Assembly (NCBI RefSeq): GCF_025499465.1
Contig: NZ_JAIMCA010000002.1
Location: 372,001 to 436,000, forward strand
Direction: 5' to 3'
Source of the DNA: Allobosea sp. BH3
GTDB taxonomy: Bacteria; Pseudomonadota; Alphaproteobacteria; Rhizobiales; Beijerinckiaceae
DNA length: 64,000 nucleotides
This document shows positions 39,286-46,377 of this stretch, in pieces. The position numbers were made by a program, and so were the translations under genes. Positions within the stretch are counted from its first letter, which is position 1; each line of letters begins with the position of its first letter. A model generated the notes under the pieces. The model was not told the DNA's origin, searched no databases, and was given only the letters and a program-made list of their open reading frames with translations.

Positions 39286-39384
39286 CCGTCATGGCCGGGC
39301 TTGACCCGGCCATCTCATGACGCGTTCGCTGTCGGAGCAGCCTGATCCTGCCTGAGATGCTCGGGTCGAGCCCGAGCATGACGG
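39286..39384. repeat. Intergenic palindromic repeat, GTCATG...CATGAC class, copy 1
   Basis: Two hairpins, ATGGCCGGG-CTTGA-CCCGGCCAT and ATGCTCGGG-TCGAG-CCCGAGCAT, bounded by CCGTC and GACGG so the whole unit is also a long inverted repeat. The same design recurs at 49245-49324 with compensating changes. Lies between convergent GH15 and M20 peptidase genes. Confidence 0.8.
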
Positions 39385-39394
39385 CGTGGGGACA

Positions 39395-40600
39395 TCACTC
39401 CATCAGCTTCGCCGCGCGCATCACCGACAGCGCCAGTATCTGCGCCGCCGGGACGAGGCTCTCGACCTCCAGGAATTCGTCCGGCGTATGGGCCATGCCG
39501 CCGATGGGGCCGACGCTGCAGAGCGTCGGCGTGCCCTGCGCGGCGGTGAAGCCGGAATCGGCGCAGCCGCCGGTAAACTCCGCGATCGTGGCGATGCCGA
39601 AACCGGACGCCGCCTCGCGATAGGTCTGGAACAGCTTCTGCGATTCATCCGTGCCTTCGAGCGGCAGGAACTCGCCCTTGATCGCCAGCTTGGCGCCCGT
39701 GCCCTCGACGATCGGCGTCTCGATGATCTTGCGGATCGCCTCGACCATCTCGCCGCGCTGGGCGGCCGTGACGTAGCGCAGGTCGATCTCGCACCAGGCA
39801 TGGGGCGCGACGGTGTTGACCGTCTGGCCGCCGCCGATCAGCCCGACATTGACGGTGATGCCCTTTTCCAGATCGGTGAGGCCCTGGAGCTTGGGGATCT
39901 TGTGGCCGAGATCGACGATGGCCGAGGCGCCCTTCTCGTAATTGGCGCCGGAATGGGCCGGCTTGCCGGTGAACTCGGCGCGCATGAAAACGCCGCCCTT
40001 TCGGCCGCTGGTGACGGACTGGCGATGGTCCTTCGCGAAATCGCTTCCAACCGGCAGGCGGCTCGGCTCCGCATTGAAGACGCAGCGTGACTCGCGCGCC
40101 GCCGCCTCGATGACCGGGCGCGAGGACGGCGAGCCGATCTCCTCGTCGCTGGTCGTCAGCATCATCAGCGGCGCGGAGAGGCCTCCGCATTCGGCGAAGG
40201 CGGCCGCGACAAAGGCCGAGATCACGATGCCGCCCTTCATGTCTGCGACGCCCGGGCCATAGGCGCGCGAGCCCTTGATGGTGAAGGGCCGGCGCGTCGG
40301 TTCGCCTTGCGGGAAGACGGTATCGCGATGGCCGAGCAGCAGCACCGGGCGCTGGTCGTTCGCGGTCGGGTTCGGAAGCCGCGCCTTGACCGCGTCGCCA
40401 TAGCGGGCATCCGGCAGGATCTCGACCTCCAGCCCGTTCGCGCGGTGGAACCCCGCGACGACCTCGCCGGCCCGGTCGACGCCGGCCTTGTCATAGGAGC
40501 CGGAGTCGGTGTCGACGAGCTCGCGCAGCAGCGCGACCATGCCTTCCTTGCGGGTAGCCAGCCAATCGACGACGGTCTGTTCTTCGGCGGTCAGGGACAC
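39395..40600 (-). CDS. M20-family metallopeptidase (carboxypeptidase G2-like)
   Basis: Zinc-dependent amidohydrolase, 401 residues. Metal ligands appear in LLLGHRDTVFP (His, about 90), YGPGVADMKGG (Asp, about 118), TTSDEEIGS (the Glu pair, about 150) and GGCADSGFTA. The dimerisation lid follows GKPAHSGANYEKG. No signal peptide. Related enzymes split C-terminal glutamate from folates or act on N-acyl amino acids; the substrate here is not known. Confidence 0.88.
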   Translation of the reverse strand: MSLTAEEQTVVDWLATRKEGMVALLRELVDTDSGSYDKAGVDRAGEVVAGFHRANGLEVEILPDARYGDAVKARLPNPTANDQRPVLLLGHRDTVFPQGEPTRRPFTIKGSRAYGPGVADMKGGIVISAFVAAAFAECGGLSAPLMMLTTSDEEIGSPSSRPVIEAAARESRCVFNAEPSRLPVGSDFAKDHRQSVTSGRKGGVFMRAEFTGKPAHSGANYEKGASAIVDLGHKIPKLQGLTDLEKGITVNVGLIGGGQTVNTVAPHAWCEIDLRYVTAAQRGEMVEAIRKIIETPIVEGTGAKLAIKGEFLPLEGTDESQKLFQTYREAASGFGIATIAEFTGGCADSGFTAAQGTPTLCSVGPIGGMAHTPDEFLEVESLVPAAQILALSVMRAAKLME

Positions 40601-40627
40601 GGCGATGGTTTCCTTCTGAAAGTGTGG

Positions 40628-41167
40628 TCAGACGAGGCCGGCGAACCAGAGGGCGACATAGGCTGCGGTGCCCACGGCCATCGGCACGAGCGGATTGACC
40701 TTGGAGCGATAGGTCACGATCGCGGTCCCGGCCGTGATCGCGAAGCCGATCAGCCCCGCATCGGCGGCGAAGGCGGCGACGATGCCACTCGCCAGCATCA
40801 GGCCGAGCGCGATCGGCACCAGCGCCAGCGTCGCGATCCGCACGATATGGTTGCCGCTGTAGCGTTGCAGGCCGCGGCTGCAGGCGAGCGCAAGCACCGA
40901 GGAGGGCGTCAGGATCGCGGCCGTCGCGACCAGCAGGCCAGGCGTGCCGGCGACATGCCAGCCGAGGATGCTGGCCAGCATGACGTTCGGCCCCGGCGCC
41001 GTCTGCGCGATGGCGAAGAGACGGGCGAAGGTCGGCGCGTCCATCCAGGAGAGGACGTCCACCATCTGCCGGTGGAACTCCGGCACCACCGCGTTGGCGC
41101 CTCCGATCGCCATCAGCGAGATGGTGCCGAAGGTAATGACGAGCTGGGTGAAGACGCCGCGTTCCAT
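40628..41167 (-). CDS. chrA: ChrA-family transporter, short C-terminal-type partner
   Basis: 179-residue membrane protein of the chromate ion transporter family, one of a two-gene split form. Shows the family repeat signature GTISLMAIGGANAVVPEFHRQ at the start and FAIAQTAPGPNVM (about 51-63). About five to six helices. The ATG overlaps the stop of the partner gene by one base (TGATG), so they are made together and probably form a heterodimer. Members export chromate or related oxyanions; the ligand here is not proven. Confidence 0.85.
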   Translation of the reverse strand: MERGVFTQLVITFGTISLMAIGGANAVVPEFHRQMVDVLSWMDAPTFARLFAIAQTAPGPNVMLASILGWHVAGTPGLLVATAAILTPSSVLALACSRGLQRYSGNHIVRIATLALVPIALGLMLASGIVAAFAADAGLIGFAITAGTAIVTYRSKVNPLVPMAVGTAAYVALWFAGLV

Positions 41168-41733
41168 CAGATGCGTCTTGCTCCAAAGGTCGCCGCAATG
41201 AGGCCGAGCGGCACCAGCACCAGCAGAGCCGGCAGCATCGGCAGCCGCAGCACGCCGATGGCCACGAAGGCCACGGCCGCCATGACCCAGGCCCAGCGTG
41301 CTAGCCCCGCCTTGGTGAGCAGTCGCGCAGCGGTGCCGAGGATGAGGCCCGCGGCACTCGCCGCCGCCCCGGTCAGCGCGACCTGCGCCAGCGGATGATC
41401 GGACACCGCGTCATAGGCATTGGCGATGGCGACGAGCGAAAGCAGCGGCATCGCCATCAGCCCGAAGACGCAGATCAGCGCCCCGGCCATGCCACGAAAG
41501 CGGTCCCCCAGCATGACGGCGGCGTTGACCGTGTTGGCCCCCGGCAGCGCCTGGCAGATGCCGATCAGCTCGGCATAGCCGCGATCGTCGAGCCAGTTAC
41601 GCTCGGTGACGATGATGTGGCGGGCGATGGGGCCGACGCCGCCGAAGCCCATCAGCCCGATCTTGAGGAAGCCGGTGAACAGGTCCGACAGTGTCGGGCG
41701 CGGCGCGTCCGTCGCGGTTTCGAGGGTCGCCAT
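41167..41733 (-). CDS. chrA: ChrA-family transporter, short N-terminal-type partner
   Basis: 188-residue membrane protein with the ChrA repeat FLKIGLMGFGGVGPIARH (about 22-39) and ICQALPGANTVNAAVMLG (about 59-76). Together with the next gene it equals one full-length ChrA. No frameshift need be assumed, because paired short-chain ChrA proteins are a known arrangement. It starts 5 bp upstream of the LysE stop codon on the same strand, so it may be read with that gene. Confidence 0.86.
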   Translation of the reverse strand: MATLETATDAPRPTLSDLFTGFLKIGLMGFGGVGPIARHIIVTERNWLDDRGYAELIGICQALPGANTVNAAVMLGDRFRGMAGALICVFGLMAMPLLSLVAIANAYDAVSDHPLAQVALTGAAASAAGLILGTAARLLTKAGLARWAWVMAAVAFVAIGVLRLPMLPALLVLVPLGLIAATFGARRI

Positions 41734-41738
41734 CGGTC

Positions 41739-42371
41739 CTAGCGCCGCGATTCCATGGCCATGCGCAAGGCAAAGCCCGCCAGCACCGTGCCCATCAGCC
41801 AGCGCTGCACCAGTGACCAGAACGGCCGCGTCCGCAGGAACAGCGCGATGCTGCCCGCGCCGACAGCGATCAGGGCGTTGACGCCGCCGCTGATCGTGAT
41901 CTGCACCATGCCGAGCACGACCGACTGGCTGAGCACATGGCCGGCCGCCGGGTCGATGAACTGCGGCAGCAGCGCGAGGTAGAACATCGCGATCTTGGGG
42001 TTGAGCAGGCTCGTCAGGAAGCCCATGGCGAAGAGCTTGCGCGGGCCGTCATGCGGCAGGTCGCGGACATGGAAGGGCGAGCGCCCGCCGGGGCGGACCG
42101 CCTGCCAGGCGAGCCAGAGCAGATAGGCCGCGCCGCCGAGCCGCAACGCGTCATAGGCGTAAGGCACAGCGAAGAGCAGTGCCGTGATGCCGAAGGCTGC
42201 GCAGAACATGTAGACGAAGAAGCCGAGGATCACGCCACCGAGCGAGATCAGCCCTGCCGCCCTGCCCTGTGCGATGGATCGCGAAATCAGGTAGATCATG
42301 TTGGGGCCGGGCGTGAGCACCATGCCGAGCGCGATCAGCGCGAAGGTGACCAGGTTCGTCGTATCGGGCAT
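41739..42371 (-). CDS. LysE/RhtB-family amino acid exporter
   Basis: Inner-membrane exporter of amino acids or homoserine lactone-like compounds, 210 residues with about six helices. MVLTPGPNMIYLISRSIAQG (about 17-36) holds the family signature. FLTSLLNPKIAMFYLALLPQF (central) is the second conserved block. The ATG at 42371 is chosen for this N-terminus; the upstream frame is repeat DNA. The ChrA pair follows after 5 bp on the same strand. Confidence 0.9.
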   Translation of the reverse strand: MPDTTNLVTFALIALGMVLTPGPNMIYLISRSIAQGRAAGLISLGGVILGFFVYMFCAAFGITALLFAVPYAYDALRLGGAAYLLWLAWQAVRPGGRSPFHVRDLPHDGPRKLFAMGFLTSLLNPKIAMFYLALLPQFIDPAAGHVLSQSVVLGMVQITISGGVNALIAVGAGSIALFLRTRPFWSLVQRWLMGTVLAGFALRMAMESRR

Positions 42372-42507
42372 GGCGAAGCGCTCCGGGATCGAGCGCTTGG
42401 AGCATGGTTTGCAGACCGCGGCAATCGGCCCAGGCGCAGGAGCGGCCATGCAGCGCCTCGATAGGCGGAACCAGCCGACGCCCAGCCCGTTAGGGCCTCC
42501 AGCCATA

Positions 42508-42606
42508 GCATCGGACCGAAAAGTGGAATCCACTTTTCGGAAATATCCGATGCAATGCCAATGTGGTCGATCATCGTGACCGCGTCCGATAGGACGCACG
42601 ATGATC
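42508..42606. repeat. Composite intergenic palindrome before the 42619 gene
   Basis: First unit: outer arms GCATCGGA (42508-42515) and TCCGATGC (42546-42553) around a perfect inner palindrome, CCGAAAAGTGGA-A-TCCACTTTTCGG (42516-42540). Second unit: GATCATCGT/ACGATGATC (42569-42577, 42598-42606) with inner GCGTCC/GGACGC. It fills the gap between divergent LysE and membrane-protein genes, so it lies in both promoter regions. Confidence 0.85.
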
Positions 42607-42618
42607 TAGGGGGAAGAC

Positions 42619-43176
42619 ATGACGCTGTTCAGCAGGCTGCTCTACACGGTGATCGCGTTTGCGCTGCTCGGCGCCTCGATCACCCTGATCGGCGTCGCGG
42701 TCTGGCGCACCACGCAAGGCTTTTGGACCGGAGATGGCGCGCTCGACACCATGCTCGATGCGATCGGCCTCGTGATCATTGCGGTGGCGGTGGCCGATGT
42801 CGGCAAGTTCCTGTTCGAGGAGGAGGTCATCGCCGACCGGGAGCTCAGGCGCCCGGCCGAGGCGCGCGGCTCGCTCACCAAATTCATGACGATCATGATC
42901 GTGGCGCTCTCGCTGGAGTCGCTGGTGCTGATCGCCAAGACCTCGCGGGACAGGATGAGCGATCTCGCCTATCCGGGCCTGCTGATGCTGGTGGCCATCG
43001 CAGCCCTCGTCGGCCTCGGCCTGTTCCAGAAGCTCAGTCAGAACGCGACGGCCGCCGTGCCGCCGGATCGCGGGGAGGAGGAAGAGGAAGAGGCAAAGGG
43101 TGGCGGCCGGAAGCGCGAAAGCCTGCCGCGAAAAGCGCGTGGAACGCCTCTCCTGAGAGGAGAGGGGCAGGGGTGA
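42619..43176 (+). CDS. Membrane protein of unknown function
   Basis: 185 residues with three or four hydrophobic helices (about 8-28, 45-62, 90-108, 117-135) and a conserved-looking core (IIAVAVADVGKFLFEEEVI). I recognise it only as a conserved rhizobial membrane protein without assigned role. The last 40 residues are unlike the rest: a Glu run, a basic stretch, then TPLLRGEGQG, which is encoded by the left arm of the palindromic repeat at 43159. The natural C-terminus was therefore probably changed by repeat insertion. Confidence 0.7.
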   Translation: MTLFSRLLYTVIAFALLGASITLIGVAVWRTTQGFWTGDGALDTMLDAIGLVIIAVAVADVGKFLFEEEVIADRELRRPAEARGSLTKFMTIMIVALSLESLVLIAKTSRDRMSDLAYPGLLMLVAIAALVGLGLFQKLSQNATAAVPPDRGEEEEEEAKGGGRKRESLPRKARGTPLLRGEGQG

Positions 43177-43276
43177 GGTGTAGGCCCTTGGACCAGTAAA
43201 ACGACGCCCTCACCGCTGCGCTGCGTTTACTGCACAGCAAAGCACGAGACGGCCTACCCCTCACCCTGTCCTCTCC
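43159..43276. repeat. Long inverted repeat overlapping the end of the membrane-protein gene
   Basis: Left arm 43159-43186 (starting GGAGAGGGGCAGGGGTGAGG) and right arm 43251-43276 are near-complementary over about 26 bp with a few mismatches and indels. The intervening 64 bp contain further G+C-rich complementarity. The left arm supplies the last codons and stop of the upstream gene. Confidence 0.75.
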
Positions 43277-43316
43277 CATCGAAGCCGGCTGTTGCCGACT
43301 TCGACATCCTACATGC

Positions 43317-43340
43317 ACATCTCGGGCAAGCCCGAGATGT
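43317..43340. repeat. Short hairpin ACATCTCGGG-CAAG-CCCGAGATGT
   Basis: Perfect 10-bp stem with a 4-base loop, lying between convergent genes. It resembles a single half-unit of the GTCATG...CATGAC palindromes at 39286 and 49245. May act as a terminator for either gene although it has no T run. Confidence 0.7.
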
Positions 43341-43385
43341 GTGGAGAGGGTTCCCCGCGCTATCCGAGCATAACGGGACACCGCG

Positions 43386-43892
43386 TCACCGCGGCTCGTC
43401 GACCAGGAACAGATCCGTATCGTCCGGTTTCGCGCCCGCTGCGGTCAGCATGGCGTGGATCTGGCCTCGATGGTGGGTCTGGTGGTTGAAGATATGCGCG
43501 ATGACGAAGGCGCGCGGCTTGCCGATCTCTCGACCGGCGGCGCCGGAGTGCCAGATCAGCGTGCCGCGCAGCCAGTCACCATCCATGCCCTCGGCCCAGT
43601 CGATGATCGTGCGGTCTCGTTCCCGCCTGCGTTCGCAAAACGCGGCCCAGTCGCCGAAATAGATCGACGACTCGCTGCCACCCACGGGTGGCTTCTCGCT
43701 GCCGGTCAGGCGGCTCAGCCAGACCTCGTCGGCCCAGAGGACATGGTTGAAGGTGCCCTGGATCGATCTGAAGAAGGCGCCGCGGTCGAGCCGGCGCGCC
43801 TCGTCGGAGAGCCCGTCGGCCGCCGCCATCAAGCTCTCGTTCTGCCAGGCGTTGTAGCGGGCCATGGTTCGAACGAAAGCGGGCTCGATCAT
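43386..43892 (-). CDS. DinB-family protein
   Basis: 168-residue four-helix-bundle protein of the DinB/YfiT superfamily. The three metal-binding His are in FNHVLWADE (about 48-56) and HIFNHQTHHRGQIH (about 133-146). The family includes thiol-dependent transferases and many unknowns. It starts 13 bp after the FAD oxidoreductase stop on the same strand, so it is probably the last gene of the lysR-oxidoreductase unit. No role in that pathway is known. Confidence 0.88.
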   Translation of the reverse strand: MIEPAFVRTMARYNAWQNESLMAAADGLSDEARRLDRGAFFRSIQGTFNHVLWADEVWLSRLTGSEKPPVGGSESSIYFGDWAAFCERRRERDRTIIDWAEGMDGDWLRGTLIWHSGAAGREIGKPRAFVIAHIFNHQTHHRGQIHAMLTAAGAKPDDTDLFLVDEPR

Positions 43893-43905
43893 GGCGGCCT
43901 CCTGG

Positions 43906-45129
43906 TCAGATGATGTTGGCCTCCTTGAGCGGCCGCCCCTTCACGATGCGCTCATGACCGAGATCGGCAAGGTCGAGCGTGCGGTAGCTGCCATGCAGGA
44001 TATGCTCGGCCAGCCCGCGGCCCACCGCCGGGGCCTGCTGCAGGCCGTGGCCGGAGAAGCCGTTGGCGAGGTAGAGGTTCGGCATGCCGATCGCGGGGCC
44101 GATGATGGCGTTGTGGTCGAGCCCGCTCATGTCGTAGGGGCCGGCCCAGGCCCGGCCCGGCCGGATCTGCTCGAAGGCAGGGATGCGGTGGGCGAGCGGC
44201 ACCCAGACCGCCTCCTCGAAGAAGTCCCAGTCGACATCCTCGACCGTCGGGTCTGTCTCGACCCATTCGACATCCTGCTCGGGCGTCAGCGGCGAACAAC
44301 TGCCGATGAAGAGCTGATCCTCGCCGCCGCGCTTGCCTTCCGGCCGGCACCAGGCGCCGCTGGCATCGATCAGGAGCGGGCAGTTGCCGACATCGCCCTT
44401 GCAGGTGAAGGAGAAGACGTAGCGCTTCATCGACTTGACGGCGATATCGACCCCGGCCGTGGCGGCGAGACGGGCGCCATGGGTGCCGCTGGCGTTGACG
44501 GCCGCGCCGCAGGCGATGCGGCTGCCGTCGGTGAGCTCCACCGCGATCACGCGCCCGCCCTCTGTGATGTAACGCGCCACCTCGCCCTGGCGGTATTCGA
44601 CGCCGAGACTGCGCGCCTTCTTGCGGAAGGCCTGGAGCAGCGCCCAGCCGTCGAACCAGCCCTCGCCGCTGACGCCGAAGGTGCCGCAAGCCAGGTCCTC
44701 GACATTGAGCCAGGGGAAGCGCTGCTTCAGCGCCGCCGGATCGTAGTAGGCGATGTCGGCGCCCTCCTGCGCCTGCAGCTTCTGGTTGGCAGCGAGGATC
44801 GGGGCGCCGGCTTCGGTGGCGAGATAGAGATAGCCGCCCTCGTGCAGGTCGATGGTCGGCGTCTCGCCCTCGACGGCCAGATGCGTGCCGATGTTGCGCA
44901 GGAAGCCGATGCCGTAGAGCGAGATGCGGATGTTGACCGCGCTCGAATATTGCTGGCGGATCGAGGCAGCCGAGAGCGCCGAGGCGGCAAAGCGATAGGT
45001 CGGGTCCTTCTCGATGACCACGACCTTGCCCTTGAAGCCGGGATCGGCAGCGAGATGATAGGCGACGGAGGAGCCGATCGCCGCCCCTCCGCAGATCACG
45101 ATATCGGCGCTATCGGAGACGGGCGGCAT
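43906..45129 (-). CDS. FAD-dependent amine/amino acid oxidoreductase (DAO family)
   Basis: 407 residues from ATG 45129 (MPPVSDSADIVICGG). FAD-binding GGAAIGSSVAYHLA (about 14-27), the second strand VVVIEKD and the C-terminal ANGFSGHGLQQAPAVGRGLA (about 364-383) are standard for the D-amino-acid/sarcosine/pipecolate oxidase fold. It follows the LysR gene (93-bp gap) and is divergent from an ALDH7 gene. By analogy with Pseudomonas AmaA/AmaB it could oxidise L-pipecolate to piperideine-6-carboxylate; that assignment is inference. Confidence 0.85.
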   Translation of the reverse strand: MPPVSDSADIVICGGAAIGSSVAYHLAADPGFKGKVVVIEKDPTYRFAASALSAASIRQQYSSAVNIRISLYGIGFLRNIGTHLAVEGETPTIDLHEGGYLYLATEAGAPILAANQKLQAQEGADIAYYDPAALKQRFPWLNVEDLACGTFGVSGEGWFDGWALLQAFRKKARSLGVEYRQGEVARYITEGGRVIAVELTDGSRIACGAAVNASGTHGARLAATAGVDIAVKSMKRYVFSFTCKGDVGNCPLLIDASGAWCRPEGKRGGEDQLFIGSCSPLTPEQDVEWVETDPTVEDVDWDFFEEAVWVPLAHRIPAFEQIRPGRAWAGPYDMSGLDHNAIIGPAIGMPNLYLANGFSGHGLQQAPAVGRGLAEHILHGSYRTLDLADLGHERIVKGRPLKEANII

Positions 45130-45222
45130 GGCAGGCCTCGCGCGGGCCGGCGTCCAGCGGGACGCCGGGTTGGTGAATTCCACGCATGAATGACGCGGGC
45201 GGGGACGCTTGTCGAGAGGGGC

Positions 45223-46137
45223 TCACGCCGCCGGAGCACATTCTCCGAGCAGCCAGTCCCGGAATGCGATGACGGTGGGCAGATTGGCCTTTTCCTCCGG
45301 ATAGACGAGGTAATAGCCATCACGGCCCGTCAATGGCCGGTCGATCGGGATGACCAACGCCCCGGAGCGCAGTTCCTCCTGGACCAGGAAGCGCGGCACG
45401 ATGGCGAGCCCGAGCCCCGCGACAGCCGCCTGCGCGATCATCGCGAACTGCTCGAAGCGCGGGCCCATCAGCGCCCGCTCGGGCGCCACGCCCTGCAATT
45501 CGAGCCAATCCGCCCAGGCGCGCGGCCGGGTCGATTGCTGCAGCAACGGCACGCGCAGCATGTCGGCGGGCGCTGCAATGCCGGCACGCGCGATCAGCGA
45601 AGGCGCAGCGACGGGCACGACCTCCTCCCCCATGAGTCGGTGAAGCCGTGCGCCCGGCCAGCTCTCGGCGCCGAAATGCACGGCGGCATCGACCTGCTCG
45701 CGGGCAAAGTCGAAGGGCACCAGGCGCGTGGTGAAATTGATGGTGATGCCAGGGTGCGCCTCGGTGAAACGCGGCAGGCGCGGAATCAGCCAGCGCGTGC
45801 CGAAGGTAGGCAAGACGGCGAGATTCAGCACGCCGGCCGCGCCGCGGAACGCCATGGCCGAGACCGTGGCGGCGGCGAGACGCGAAAGCCCGTCGCGGAT
45901 CTCCGCGGCATATGCAGCGCCGGCGGCCGTCAGCGCCACGCGCTTGCGGACGCGCTCGAAGAGGCTGACGCCGAGCGCTTTCTCCAGATGCGCGACCTGC
46001 CGGCTCACCGCCCCCTGCGTCAGGTTGAGTTCCTGCGCCGCGCGGGTGAAACTGCCATGCCGGGCAGCCGCCTCGAAGGCGGCGAGCGCCGAGAGCGATG
46101 GGACCGAGAGGCGGCCGGGAACGAGCGCGTCATCCAT
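45223..46137 (-). CDS. LysR-family regulator of the lysine/glutarate locus (GcvA/GcdR type)
   Basis: 304 residues. Helix-turn-helix at about 18-75, with FTRAAQELNLTQGAVSRQVA (about 30-49), the GcvA-type signature. The effector domain starts about 95 (LNLAVLPTFGTRWLIPRLP). It is divergent from the semialdehyde dehydrogenase and glutaryl-CoA dehydrogenase genes and sits beside a perfect dyad at 46144. A role as regulator of glutarate/lysine breakdown, like GcdR of pseudomonads, is likely from context. Confidence 0.9.
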   Translation of the reverse strand: MDDALVPGRLSVPSLSALAAFEAAARHGSFTRAAQELNLTQGAVSRQVAHLEKALGVSLFERVRKRVALTAAGAAYAAEIRDGLSRLAAATVSAMAFRGAAGVLNLAVLPTFGTRWLIPRLPRFTEAHPGITINFTTRLVPFDFAREQVDAAVHFGAESWPGARLHRLMGEEVVPVAAPSLIARAGIAAPADMLRVPLLQQSTRPRAWADWLELQGVAPERALMGPRFEQFAMIAQAAVAGLGLAIVPRFLVQEELRSGALVIPIDRPLTGRDGYYLVYPEEKANLPTVIAFRDWLLGECAPAA

Positions 46138-46143
46138 GATTTT

Positions 46144-46163
46144 TTCTCACCAAGTGGTGAGAA
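46144..46163. promoter_or_regulatory. Perfect dyad TTCTCACCA-AG-TGGTGAGAA beside lysR
   Basis: A 9-bp perfect inverted repeat with a 2-bp centre, starting 6 bp before the lysR start codon (46137, minus strand) in the divergent intergenic region. A likely regulator-binding site where bound protein would block lysR translation start and transcription. Its even symmetry differs from the classic T-N11-A box. Confidence 0.6.
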
Positions 46164-46233
46164 CATATCGGTTGCCGCGCAGCCATGAAAGAGGGCATTC
46201 TCCGCGGCCAAAGGGCGACCGACCGTCGCCTGA

Positions 46234-46343
46234 GCCCTCATCCTGAGGAGCCGCGCCAGCGGCGTCTCAAAGGATGTTCCAGAAGACGCCGCTCACTGGA
46301 ACATCCTTCGAGACGCGCCTTCGGCGCTCCTCAGGATGCGGGC
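46234..46343. repeat. Intergenic palindromic repeat, CATCCTGAGGAG class
   Basis: Outer arms CATCCTGAGGAG (46239-46250) and CTCCTCAGGATG (46327-46338); inner arms 46262-46282 and 46296-46316 complementary at 20 of 21 positions (GCGTCTC[A/G]AAGGATGTTCCAG). One long near-perfect hairpin of about 105 bp, placed between the divergent lysR and aldehyde dehydrogenase genes, so it must be within the dehydrogenase leader or promoter. Confidence 0.85.
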
Positions 46344-46377
46344 TATGGTTCACCCGCATCGGCGAACAGGCAGACAC

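Noticed and set aside
40628-41733. Frameshifted chrA gene
   Set aside because: Each half has its own start, the genes overlap cleanly by one base, and paired short ChrA proteins are a known form.
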